A DNA stretch of 60,000 nt from Tubiluchus corallicola (taxonomy: Eukaryota > Priapulida > Priapulimorpha > Priapulimorphida > Tubiluchidae). The DNA is taken from contig JAQGDQ010000115.1 in NCBI GenBank assembly GCA_030141605.1, forward strand, positions 282,501-342,500, written 5' to 3'. The notes under the pieces were generated by a model. It did not search any database. It was not told where the DNA came from and was given only the letters and a program-made list of their open reading frames with translations. The position numbers were made by a program, and so were the translations under genes. This document shows, piece after piece, positions 44,801 through 52,372 of this stretch. Position 1 is the first letter of the stretch. Every line of letters begins with the position of its first letter.

Positions 44801-47375
44801 CTTCATGGAGACCTGTCAAGAGCACAGGGAAGTGTATTAGGGCCTATACCATTTCTAAAGTTTATTAGAGACTTACCAAATAATTTAAACTCATCAGTGA
44901 AAATGTTCGAAGACGATACAAAAATCTCAATCGCCAGTCATCACACTAATAACATCAACACCAGATATATCGAATGCAAAAACAATGCATAGGCTGAAGC
45001 TGCCATCAATACACTTCAGAAGACGATGCGGTTACATCATACATATTGTATCTCACGTATAACAACAATACAAGGATTGATAGTAGAAAATATTTCTCAA
45101 CAAATCCATGTGGAGCAAGATATGAGATCACAAAACCCTGACGTAGAAAAAAGAACAGACGTGTTTTCAGAGTGACAAAAGACTTGAATTTCTTCACTAC
45201 ATCGATATGAAGCACCACATTAGCAGATCATTTCACGAAAAAATTGGACAAGTACCTGGAAAACCATCAAGATTACACGCTGGAGCCCAAGTGGACACTA
45301 ATGTTTTTTTAAACAAATCTACCCCTTCCTCAACTACAACTACCACCACAACTTGAATTTTCTACATCCTATCATAACAACTGGCACTAGACGGCACTTC
45401 GATCAATGAGACATACAACTTAAAGGGGAAGAAACTGGAATTTTAATGTGTATCCCATACAAAGTTATATTACTTAACATTCAGCTTACTTGTTTGAAAG
45501 ACTTACGTAAATTTTTGCAAAAGAAAACGCTTACTAATTAAAAATGTTGCGCCAATTAGTAAAACGTCACTGTGTCACCATCCCAATGTGCATCACTGGC
45601 TCGCCAAAGAAAAAACACATTATTATTCTTATTGACAATATAAAGTATTTTATAGTTTTGCTTAGTTAGCAGAGTGTGCAACAGATTATGCTATGATTAT
45701 GTCTTCAAATTTTATGCAATATTATCTAAACTGGTTTCAAATGAACTTTAAAAATGTCTGTGCCTAATGACCATTGCAAAAGATTAAATTTACAAGTTTT
45801 ACATAGCATTACAGCTAACGCAAGCTTTGCACACAATAAGACAGCATGTAAATGACAAAAAAATTTCAAGACACATGTTTTAAATTTTATGTATGAAGTG
45901 ATTTCTGTTGTCTTAAGAAACAAAATAATAATAACAACAGCAAGACTATTTCCTTTTTAACTGGGTACAAGCATGGCTAAGTGACAGAGTCCAATGACAG
46001 GATGACAGTGTGCCAGTTCTATCTGGAGCGCCACAAGGAAATGTCCTTGTTTTTTTTCTTATTTACACTGATGAATCAAATTAGCATATCCAATATCTTC
46101 TCCTTTGCAAGTAAAACAGCTACAAGACAAATCACTGCGTGGGCCTATAAATATCAGAGGGAGTTCAATACACAAAATGGCAAATGCAAAGTGATTCATA
46201 TAGACAGTCAGATCAATACTGCCCAATACAGCTTTGAGAGTGGATTTTTGATTGCTAGTGGACTACATACTATTTTTTTGCAATAATGTTTCTAAGAAGA
46301 TTATCAAAGGTAACAAGATCCTTGGGTTAATTAGCAGAACTATAACTTCCAGAAGACTTGAGATAATTCTTTCACTCTACAAAACACTTGCTCATCTTTA
46401 TCTAGATATATATGTTAATCGTGGAATCGTGGGACCCTTACTATCTCAAAGACATTAATGCTCTAGAACAAGCACAAACACGACCGACTGACATTACCAT
46501 AAGCCTTGAAGGACTCACATATTCCCAGAAACTGAAGAAACTAGATCTGTATTAGCTTTCTACTAGAAGATGTACGGGGAATACTTGTTAAAACATTCAG
46601 GATAATAAGGAGGTTTAATGTTGTTGACACTAACCAGTTTTTTACACTCAATAAGAGCATCACATGTGGACACAGCGCTGAACTGTTCTAGCACAGGGTC
46701 ACTACCGAAAGGTATTACAACAGGTTTTCTCAAACTGAAGTGATTATTTGGCACTTGTTATCGGAATCACTAGTGACAGCCAACAATGTAAATAGTTTTA
46801 AATATAAACTTGATACAGAACTCCGTGGTTCGAGGAACTTCTTCATACCTGTTGATCTATCAGGAGATTAAATAAACGATGCACATACATTTGGACAACG
46901 TTGTCTTTTGGAATGTTACACGATGTTAGACTAGAGCAAATCACAGTTCACTTGCCACAAAGGCGAGTTTCGTCGGTAGCTGTAACAAATACTCTTCCAT
47001 TTGCTCTGTAATACTGTGGGATGCGAGCGAATTTAACTTCGGGTGTGAGAAAACGATAAATATAGGCATAACGAGAGAGGATGCCTTGGCTTAAAAACCT
47101 ATGATATAGACTTTGGCCTGCCACATGTACCTTCAACCGACAACTGTCGATCTACTGTAAGATACGGTAGTTAATCTAGAAAGGTGATATCACGAAACGA
47201 TTTATATTATACAATTTTTTGGAAAATATAAGACAAGCAAATGAAATGGGGTCAAAATTGCTCACATTCTTACGTTTAAATGAATAACTAAATAAGCAAT
47301 AACTTAAAAGTAAACAATTTTCTTACCGTTAGCTCGCTTTAAAGCATTCTCCGGTCTCTGGAAATAAGTTGGCAT
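23788..47375 (-). CDS. EIF3A: Eukaryotic translation initiation factor 3 subunit A
   Basis: eIF3a is the largest eIF3 subunit. It forms the PCI-MPN core with eIF3c, spans the 40S subunit and helps load mRNA and scan (family knowledge). Twenty-one coding exons with matching phases total 4239 nt, giving about 1412 residues (human 1382). Exons: 47327-47375, 44008-44198, 43445-43590, 42734-42956, 41762-41902, 41117-41325, 39524-39698, 38798-38995, 37896-38054, 36687-36863, 35174-35311, 34376-34573, 33514-33618, 32368-32604, 31369-31522, 29732-29915, 29201-29299, 26963-28062, 26307-26546, 24823-24873, 23788-23852. Order of parts: N-terminal helical repeats (1-315), PCI region (about 315-500), charged coiled coil (about 557-920), 11-residue repeat (about 945-1290), and C-terminal acidic end EGWVTVKR, matching human DGWTTVRR. 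All introns are GT-AG except one GC-AG. The frame is intact throughout, so the gene looks functional. Confidence 0.97.
24823..24873 (-). CDS. EIF3A: EIF3A exon 20
   Basis: 51 nt between TTTTCAG and GTAAGA, phase 1 in and out. Encodes (A)[16 protein letters not shown]. It is supported mainly by phase and strong splice sites, and by continuity into the conserved last exon. Confidence 0.85.
26307..26546 (-). CDS. EIF3A: EIF3A exon 19, Arg/Asp-rich tail
   Basis: Acceptor TTCTGCAG, donor GTAAGC, phase 1 both sides. Encodes [20 protein letters not shown] followed by further R/D/P/G-rich sequence ([26 protein letters not shown]). It resembles the human tail with its SWR and RRG motifs. Disordered and charged. 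Confidence 0.9.
26963..28062 (-). CDS. EIF3A: EIF3A exon 18, 11-residue repeat exon
   Basis: The largest exon (1100 nt). It opens with [20 protein letters not shown] (RRLGDD also precedes the repeats in human eIF3a). About 20 units of [12 protein letters not shown] follow, then roughly nine degenerate units of 9-12 residues (for example [18 protein letters not shown]). Human eIF3a has a 10-residue DDDRGPRRG-type repeat at the same place. The donor is ambiguous: AGAAGAG|GTATAT (exon end 26963) or ATATCAG|GTTAAC (exon end 26954) both keep phase 1 and differ by three residues. The reverse strand is open but non-coding. Confidence 0.95.
27024..27916 (-). repeat. Coding minisatellite, 33-bp unit
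   Basis: The DNA underlying the [11 protein letters not shown] repeat is a tandem array of 33-bp units. Five adjacent units around 27710-27880 are almost identical (plus-strand core GACGAGGTGGGGGACCCC then ATCATCATCTAA). Units toward the 3' side of the gene become irregular, so the array appears to be homogenised from one end. Confidence 0.93.
29201..29299 (-). CDS. EIF3A: EIF3A exon 17 (WRPL/GGWRE motif)
   Basis: 99 nt, phase 2 in and out, between TTCAATAG and GTGCAT. Encodes (G)[20 protein letters not shown] and [12 protein letters not shown]. The motif PWRPL..GGWRE.EK..EESW is present in human eIF3a, but there it follows the repeat block, while here it precedes it. Confidence 0.9.
29732..29915 (-). 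CDS. EIF3A: EIF3A exon 16, coiled coil
   Basis: Acceptor CTTGTAG, donor GTAACT; phase 1 in, 2 out. Encodes [20 protein letters not shown], then [20 protein letters not shown] and EKDRPG. Continuous charged helix of the eIF3a spectrin-like/coiled-coil region. Confidence 0.93.
31369..31522 (-). CDS. EIF3A: EIF3A exon 15, coiled coil
   Basis: Acceptor TTTAG, donor GTGCGT; phase 0 in, 1 out. Begins [20 protein letters not shown] and continues with [14 protein letters not shown]-type charged helix. Aligns to human KLKQFEERLAEERHNRLEER. Confidence 0.93.
32368..32604 (-). CDS. EIF3A: EIF3A exon 14
   Basis: Acceptor ATGTTAG, donor GTAATT, phase 0 both. Encodes [20 protein letters not shown], then [20 protein letters not shown], and ends TKARQSVFK. 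Human equivalent: IDYFERAKRLEEIPLIKSAY and LKAARQSVYEE. Confidence 0.95.
32859..33483. mobile_element. hAT-like MITE in EIF3A intron 13
   Basis: The left end TAGGGCTGTAACAATGCGCC and the reverse complement of the right end TAGGGCAGTAATGATAGACC form imperfect terminal inverted repeats (14 of 20 bases). The left part contains GATACGAAACATATCACGAT-like sequence common in hAT MITEs of many animals (family knowledge). The 8-base flanks do not match, so no target-site duplication remains. The 93-codon ORF inside (33088-33369) has no transposase motif. Confidence 0.55.
33514..33618 (-). CDS. EIF3A: EIF3A exon 13
   Basis: Acceptor TTTTTTTCAG, donor GTGCTC, phase 0. Encodes [20 protein letters not shown], then [15 protein letters not shown], matching human ELDPDFIMAKQVEQLEKEKK and LKNQEKK. 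Confidence 0.95.
34376..34573 (-). CDS. EIF3A: EIF3A exon 12
   Basis: Acceptor TGCTAAAG, donor GTTGAG, phase 0. Encodes [20 protein letters not shown] and ends [10 protein letters not shown]. Charged helix before the conserved DID motif. Confidence 0.92.
35174..35311 (-). CDS. EIF3A: EIF3A exon 11
   Basis: Acceptor AATTGCAG, donor GTGTGG, phase 0. Encodes [20 protein letters not shown], then [20 protein letters not shown]. Matches human RILARRQTIEERKERLESLN. Confidence 0.95.
35915..36610. repeat. Probable dispersed repeat in EIF3A intron 10
   Basis: About 0.7 kb differ in composition from the surrounding intron, with many GCGACAA/TTGCGA-type words and a directly repeated GCAAAGTTCTACA (near 36020 and 36560). 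This texture is typical of a decayed DNA transposon, but no second copy is in the window, so the call is tentative. Confidence 0.35.
36687..36863 (-). CDS. EIF3A: EIF3A exon 10
   Basis: Acceptor TTTTTAG, donor GTGAGA, phase 0. Encodes [20 protein letters not shown], then [20 protein letters not shown]; human has VRIDHTSRTLSFGSDL and [14 protein letters not shown]. End of the PCI region. Confidence 0.96.
37320..37705 (+). repeat. Dispersed repeat R2, copy A (EIF3A intron 9)
   Basis: About 390 bases related to 45422-45874 in the same orientation. Shared blocks include CATACAAAGTT, ATTACTT, AAAGACTTAC, CATCACTGGCTC, ATTGACA/ACTGACAA, TTAGCTTAGTTA/TTGCTTAGTTA, AATAAGACAGCATGT and TTTCAAGACA. No ORF. 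The class is not known. Confidence 0.8.
37896..38054 (-). CDS. EIF3A: EIF3A exon 9, PCI region
   Basis: Acceptor GACGTAG, donor GTATAA, phase 0. Encodes [20 protein letters not shown] and [12 protein letters not shown] as in human VSQIYQSIEFSRLTSLVPF and IVDAARHCDLQ. Fourteen extra residues ([14 protein letters not shown]) follow before the next exon resumes at VRIDH. An alternative weak donor, TTACAA|GTCTTA at 37938/37937, would remove exactly this extension in frame. Confidence 0.93.
38798..38995 (-). CDS. EIF3A: EIF3A exon 8, PCI region
   Basis: Acceptor GCTTGCAG, donor GTATTT, phase 0. Encodes [20 protein letters not shown], then [13 protein letters not shown], ending VMRLLKQ. Human: [33 protein letters not shown]. 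Confidence 0.96.
39524..39698 (-). CDS. EIF3A: EIF3A exon 7
   Basis: Acceptor TTTGTTAG, donor GTAAGT; phase 2 in, 0 out. Encodes [19 protein letters not shown], then [20 protein letters not shown] and LIKDL, matching human STRVLLATLSIPI and APPTRIGLINDM. Confidence 0.95.
40581..40620. repeat. (GTGC)n alternating purine-pyrimidine tract
   Basis: Forty bases of GTGC/GCGC words, nearly all alternating purine and pyrimidine, in EIF3A intron 6. GC-rich in an AT-rich intron; a candidate Z-DNA segment. Confidence 0.85.
41117..41325 (-). CDS. EIF3A: EIF3A exon 6
   Basis: Acceptor TTACATAG, donor GTAATC; phase 0 in, 2 out. Encodes [20 protein letters not shown], then [20 protein letters not shown] and LTQEELKR. 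Human: [40 protein letters not shown]. Confidence 0.96.
41398..41600 (+). mobile_element. Candidate tRNA/5S-like SINE, copy 1
   Basis: The head has a tRNA-type A-box (TAGCTAAGTGGTTAAG). After GTGTGCTTAGCAACC comes GAAGTTAAGCAATGTCGGAC, which resembles the conserved internal region of 5S rRNA (GAAGTTAAGCAACGTCGGGC), then CTGGCTAG. A related copy is at 59285-59420. It lies antisense in EIF3A intron 5. The end is an estimate. Confidence 0.5.
41762..41902 (-). CDS. EIF3A: EIF3A exon 5 (GC donor)
   Basis: Acceptor GTGTTTAG, phase 0. Encodes [20 protein letters not shown], then [20 protein letters not shown] and ELWQ; human [38 protein letters not shown]. The donor is CAG|GCAAGT, a GC-AG intron: only this cut keeps the conserved [12 protein letters not shown] junction in frame. 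A GT four bases further on would shift the frame. Confidence 0.95.
42734..42956 (-). CDS. EIF3A: EIF3A exon 4
   Basis: Acceptor TTTTTGTAG, donor GTAAGT; phase 2 in, 0 out. Encodes [20 protein letters not shown], then [20 protein letters not shown] and FRKLCEN. Nearly identical to human in this span. Confidence 0.97.
43445..43590 (-). CDS. EIF3A: EIF3A exon 3
   Basis: Acceptor TGTCACAG, donor GTATGC; phase 0 in, 2 out. Encodes [20 protein letters not shown] and ends [10 protein letters not shown]; human [31 protein letters not shown]. Confidence 0.97.
44008..44198 (-). CDS. EIF3A: EIF3A exon 2
   Basis: Acceptor TTGTTTAG, donor GTTGGT; phase 1 in, 0 out. Encodes [20 protein letters not shown], then [20 protein letters not shown] and [11 protein letters not shown], closely matching human. 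Confidence 0.97.
44796..44940 (+). mobile_element. LINE reverse transcriptase fragment in EIF3A intron 1
   Basis: Plus-strand translation contains [20 protein letters not shown] followed by [15 protein letters not shown]. These are the reverse-transcriptase motifs [11 protein letters not shown]...I.DLP and FADDTK of non-LTR elements, with the catalytic FADD changed to FEDD. Very degenerate flanks may extend it to about 45300. Antisense to EIF3A. Confidence 0.75.
45422..45874 (+). repeat. Dispersed repeat R2, copy B (EIF3A intron 1)
   Basis: The second copy of the repeat at 37320-37705, carrying an extra segment of about 50 bases near 45705-45760. It lies between two LINE remnants in the longest EIF3A intron. 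Confidence 0.8.
45958..46872 (+). mobile_element. LINE fragment, RT to C-terminus (pseudogene)
   Basis: Across several frameshifts the plus strand gives [94 protein letters not shown] and [16 protein letters not shown]. This is the ordered set of motifs from reverse transcriptase to the C-terminal tail of a common non-LTR family. It carries its own PQG motif, so it is a separate copy from the fragment at 44.8 kb. Antisense to EIF3A. Confidence 0.85.
47327..47375 (-). CDS. EIF3A: EIF3A exon 1 (start codon)
   Basis: The ATG at 47375 (A at -3) begins [16 protein letters not shown] and ends with one base before GTAAGA. Human starts [19 protein letters not shown]. Too short to be found as an ORF. 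Confidence 0.96.
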
Positions 47376-48471
47376 GATGAAAAACGGTTTTACGTTCCGT
47401 TTTCACCAATTAATCGTTCGTATTTCTACGCAATATGTGACAAACACCTTCACATGCTTTATTCGCTAATCATAATGATGGCGACAGGACAGAGCGCAAA
47501 ATCGGCAAATGCTTTCGCACCATATCTCGCACGCGAATTCTTGTTTCATTTTTGCCGATCATTTTATTCAGTTTTAGTTTATTAGTAAATATTCTGGTTG
47601 GGCCAAAATGCTTACATGAAATATTATTATTTTCATTTAGAATGCAAAGATTCCTCGTCATATCCTCTTCAGCGAACTCACAAGCATTAAAAGACCATCT
47701 TCGACACAGTAAAGATTGAAATTCACAATGAGAAGCTAGTTTATATGTCAAATTAAACCAAATCTAATCCCTAGAACTTTCTGTACACAACAGAACACAA
47801 CATTTGAAGTCGAAATAAGAAAGAGAGAAAATGGAACATAGCAGTACTACAATACTCAGCCTACTTCAGCATTGATGTAACACGCTGGTTGCATGCTCAC
47901 TTGGAGGTCGAGGATTCTATTAACAAGTCATGACCCAGTTACAGAAAGACTTGAAAATGGGACCACTTGGTCTTCGACCAATCACACAGATTATTGTAGC
48001 GACAAGTGGGTAATAGTAAACGGAACACCTTGGAAATAATTACAGACCAAAATAACTGGTCGTACCACATTTTCCATGTTCTTTAGGTTTTTGTGCAATT
48101 GAGTTATAATCTGGAAACTGAACCTGCAATCTACCAGGAATTGAACATTGAACCGAAATATTCAACATAAACTTGGCACAAATGACAAGACAACAAGTAC
48201 AGTTAAAACCCTCTAAAACCACGTATACTGCTATTGAAGCTCCAGTTTTAGAGCAAATCACATTTGAATATTTGACAACTCAAACTAGTCAGATTTTGAC
48301 AGTTGAAGCATAGATATAGACTTTACTATAATCTTCGGGGACAGATGATGTATCATTTTCAAGATTTTATTATGAATACAGAATAGACTTTACGCTTTAA
48401 TAGTTCCATTGCTCTGCCTGATTATAGTATTTTGAAGCTGCAAAATTTTTATTAGTACAATTGTCAAAAGG

Positions 48472-48504
48472 AGAAACCAAACAGTTACTTAATGTTTGGT
48501 TTCT
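48472..48504. repeat. 12-bp inverted repeat (hairpin)
   Basis: AGAAACCAAACA is followed after about nine bases by its exact reverse complement TGTTTGGTTTCT and then a T-rich run. No gene end is evident nearby. Confidence 0.8.
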
Positions 48505-49533
48505 TTTTATTCTTTTTGATCAACTTGAAAGAATGTTTGGAAAATTTTACGAACACAAGCATAAATAGCCGCTCTTTTTATGAAGCTAAAATAGCGTTCA
48601 GCAATTTCGCGATGAAACAGCGAGAAGTTTTTGTTTTAGAATTGAAATATTATCAAAATCGGCCTACACGCGAGAACAATTATTTGGTTCAATTACTTTG
48701 TCACCTTTAATTAATTTGCTTATTTACGGATTAAAGGATGATGATGTGAATAAATTTTGGTGCGAAATAGGATGTGAATATTGATGTGGGAATTACACTA
48801 CGTTATAGAAGCGGCGATGGATGAGATCCACAATGAATCCTTTCTTTAGGAGTACCACATTATTGACGATCCAGCCACCAAGAACTACAATGGCACCCAC
48901 AACAAGGCGTTTTTTCATAAGAATCACAATAGCACCTACATCTCCTCTAACAACAGAGGCCCCAACTACAGAGTTTGTATTTAATCTCGAAAAGGAACGA
49001 CCAATTCGCGACAAATCTCATTTGAGATAAATGATTTTGGCTATCTTGGTAAAACACAGTCAGCAATAAACACCAGGGTATAATAGCTAAACGGCATGAC
49101 TTCCCAGATGCTAAACTTAAAATAAAGTGAAGACAACTTCCGACTATTTAGCATTAATTTCTAAGTTTTAAATGTTTAAATAAACTTTGCTACTTTACCC
49201 AATAGCGCATCTTTGAAAGGTATACTAGAATGGAGGGGTTTCTGGTCAAAAATTTACCCGAATGAAGAGGTACGTAGTTAAAAATCTGTCTGTTACGTTG
49301 CGTATGTAAAGACAATTTTGTAAAGTAGGTAGGCTTAGTTAAGATCAGGTAGCAATGAACTGAACCACAGACGTGTTTCAAAGCTTTCATACGATATGCT
49401 ACACTCTTAACATTTAAATATTTAATTGGTACCACTGTTCACGCAGATGCTGCATTCTTCAAAGCATCAATATAATAATTCAGTGTAATTCAGTTATAAT
49501 CGTAAAATTCATGTTTATCTCTTGTCAATTTTT

Positions 49534-49600
49534 GTAATATAACGTAACAAGTTAATATAATGTGATGTGATATAACGTAACGTAATGCGTTGTAATGTAC
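49534..49600. repeat. Degenerate pentanucleotide tract
   Basis: Successive five-base words such as GTGAT, GTGAT, ATAAC, GTAAC, GTAAT, GTAAT show the same purine/pyrimidine pattern as the large array at 49926-50431, but with T in place of the invariant C. It may be a decayed relative. Confidence 0.5.
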
Positions 49601-49925
49601 ATAGAAAGAAATTTAAATTAAATTTCACGAAATTAAACTGTTCAAATAAATGTTTCTGTTTTAACGCTTGAATACAAGAAGCTTTCATTAAATTAGAGTA
49701 GATTGCACGGGTACTGCACTGATCACATGTATTACATAGCCAATTAACGCATTTACTGTACAATTTGCAGTTTCATAAGAAGAAACTTATACCTGTTATC
49801 TACATACTGCACTACTGTAATTACCAATACAATAAGATAATAAAACAATATTTGTTAAAAAAAAACTCGCAAAATAACCGAGAACAGACATGTGTTATAA
49901 TAATAACGAGTTTAGTGATGAATAG

Positions 49926-50431
49926 AATACAATACAATATAATACAATGCAAAGCAGTGCAATGCAATGCAATGCAACGCGACGCGATGCGACGCGACGC
50001 GACGCGACGCGACGCGACGCGACGCGACGCGACGCAACGCAACGCAACGCAACGCAACGCAACGCAACGCAACGCAACGCAACGCAACGCAACACAACAC
50101 AACACAACACAACACAACACAACACAACACAACACAACACAACACAACACAACACAACACAACACAATACAATACAATACAATACAATACAATACAATAC
50201 AATACAATACAATACAATACAATACAATACAATACAATACAATACAATACAATACAATACAATACAATATAATGCAATGCATTGCAATGCAATACAGTAC
50301 ATACGATACGATACGATACGATACGATACGATACGATACGATACGATACGATACGATACGATACGATACGATACGATACGATACGATACGATACGATACG
50401 ATACGATACGATACAATACAATACAATACAA
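49926..50431. repeat. Block-structured pentanucleotide satellite (RAYRC)n
   Basis: About 100 tandem 5-bp units of pattern (A/G)A(C/T)(A/G)C. Approximate plus-strand order: AATAC x4 (one AATAT), AATGC with minor variants x6, AACGC x1, GACGC x10 (plus one GATGC), AACGC x11, AACAC x15, AATAC x20, mixed AATGC/AATAC x5, GATAC x22, AATAC x4. Blocks are internally pure, and neighbouring blocks nearly always differ by a single transition. Unbroken ORFs on all strands (Asn-Thr-Gln or Tyr-Arg-Ile-Val type) result from a five-base unit lacking stops and are not genes. Confidence 0.97.
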
Positions 50432-50544
50432 TTATAACAAAACACAATAGGCTTATACAAAGGCAATAAGCCTAAGGGTTTGGTTTAGCATCGTGCATTT
50501 TACATAAAGACAATACTTTTAAAGAAAAAGAAATTATGTTGTTT

Positions 50545-51300
50545 TATGAAAAACAATTACTGCTGTTTTGTGAGTTCCTTTTATTAAAACATTTAGTAAA
50601 AAACTTTGCTGCTAACTTCGTAATCTCGTGATCATCACTACTTAACAAGAGTAGGAGTTTATCCTCATCTGTAAGTGATTTAAAAGTAGGACTCAAAACA
50701 CGAATTTCATTCAACAAAGTCTTTCTAATACAATCATATTTTTTTACAGAGTAGTACAAGTGTTCTTCTTTTTCAATTTCTTGACTGTTACAATGTTGGC
50801 ATATTCGCTGCTCTACAGGAATTTTCAGACGTGGGTGGTGTCCTTTTTCAATGAAAAGGTTATGAGCACTTATACATATTTTAGTGAAGTTAGATATCTG
50901 CCCGGGGCTTTTAATGATTATTAAGTATCTTTCATTTGAACTTCGAGTACATTCTTAATTCATTACTTTTTCCGCTTTCCTTTTTCTTCGGATATATTAA
51001 ATTTCCAGTAAGATTCATAGTTTAATAAAAGTTTCATTTTTAAAGATTTAATAAACTGAGTGGCATCCGATACGCTTTGAGATACTCAAATGTTTATAAA
51101 ACCTGTATGGGTTAGTTTGTATATTTTAATGAAAAATAGCCAACAGTCCATATTGTTGTGCACAAGAATCACATTTTCGTAATAGTAAAGAGAGATCAAA
51201 GAATTTTCTGACATGTTTAATAGTCTAATCCAATATTTTACAGGTTTGATGATGATATTAATGTATAGTGGGTAGATACCAAGTTCACCCAGTACGCCTT
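50545..51300 (-). mobile_element. LINE ORF2 C-terminal fragment (pseudogene)
   Basis: Minus-strand translation, 5' to 3': VLGELGIYPLYINIIIKPVK, YWIRLLNMSENSLISL, then CTRSSNERYLI, ISNFTKICISAHNLFIEKGH, IPVEQRICQHCNSQEIEKEE, HLYYSVKKYDCIRKTLLNEI and FKSLTDEDKLLLLLSSDDHE. The order GELG.YPLYI...YW..LLN, then SNF.K.RIS.H.L.IE.GRH, then R.C..C....IE.E.HFL is characteristic of the post-RT tail of non-LTR elements in aquatic animals. In-frame stops and frame changes show it is dead; traces may reach about 51550. Confidence 0.85.
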
Positions 51301-51844
51301 CGTTAACAGAAGCTTTCTCGACACCTAGTGTAAATTTTCATAACTTTGTGCGAAGAAATTGTAATGAAGTTTCTATATTATAGTGACATAGTCAACAATA
51401 GAGGTAACTGCTTAACTGCATAGGGTCGAAAGGCAAATTACAGTTAAGAAGATCAACAATAAAACTGTCAAGCCTTCTCACCAGTCATACACAGAATTTA
51501 GGTAAGTTCAGAAAGATTTACAGATCTGATTTGCAGTACTTCAAACTTCATACCTTTTTGTACATCTGCTTAAATTCTTCAAAAGTAATTTTTCATAAAT
51601 CTCCTTTAATTATTATACTTATCTTTTTTCTAATAACATTCCAATTTGTTAAGGCTAATCTACATGTTGCAACTATGCTGTTATGTCGAATAAGAACGAC
51701 AGTCGAATAAATCCCTGCTGAAACTTATACATATTGGAAATAGATTTTGATGGGCTTGTATAAGGGCTTGCTTGCCAACCAAAAGATTTGCAGAGACATT
51801 GGAATGATCTGTAGACTAATACCGACATGAAAATTTATATTTCA

Positions 51845-52192
51845 TCATTGGGATCGATCAGATTCGAACCGAATTCGAATTGAGATCGAAAGATTTTCGA
51901 ACAAGTTTTCGAATCACCAGCAAAAATCAGTCTTACAAAGATCATGCATGTCACTAGATTTTGTTCTACAATAAAACGACTAATATAAAATTGTGCACAG
52001 AAATCACAGCTAAATCACGCTAATTGCATGATGTTTCAATCGTTTTAGTGATAAAGAACATATGTGATTGAAGTGCTGAATTATTCGAATCTATAGTTTG
52101 GATTCGAATCGAGTTCGAACTAAAAAAACTCGTTCGAATTCGATTCGAACGTTCGAACTCGAACGTTCGATGCTCACCCCTAATTCTTAGTT
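51845..52192 (+). repeat. TTCGAA-rich dispersed repeat, copy 2
   Basis: Plus-strand relative of 19335-19795 (minus). It has ATTCGAACCGAATTCGAATT near the left, a shared centre (ATCACCAGCAAAAATCAGTC, GAAATCACAGCTAAA, GATAAAGAACATATGT) and a right end that reads TTAGGGGTGAGCATCGAACG on the minus strand. Confidence 0.65.
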
Positions 52193-52334
52193 TGCCTGAA
52201 CTAGCATTATGTTGTGAGAAATCGGAAAGAATAACAAATAAGTACAGTGTACGGACAGAGACTACTAAAATAACAGAAATAGATACCCTTCAATGATTAG
52301 TAAGAGCATTTATAGAAATTATGGACTCAAAAGA

Positions 52335-52337
<3 letters not shown>

Positions 52338-52371
<34 letters not shown>
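52338..52371. repeat. (TA)n microsatellite
   Basis: About 17 uninterrupted TA dinucleotides. Confidence 0.95.

Positions 52372-52372
<1 letters not shown>

Noticed and set aside
23788-47375. Possible snoRNA in EIF3A introns (vertebrate EIF3A hosts SNORA19)
   Set aside because: I could not find a convincing H/ACA fold with hinge and ACA boxes by eye. A covariance-model search would decide this.
47470-47751. 93-codon minus-strand ORF just upstream of EIF3A
   Set aside because: It ends about 95 bases before the EIF3A ATG in the probable promoter/5' UTR region, and its sequence matches nothing I recognise.
49765-50469. Long ORFs of 101-234 codons on both strands around the pentanucleotide array
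   Set aside because: They exist only because a stop-free 5-bp unit repeats through all frames. The peptides are pure repeat with no domain, start context or splice signals.
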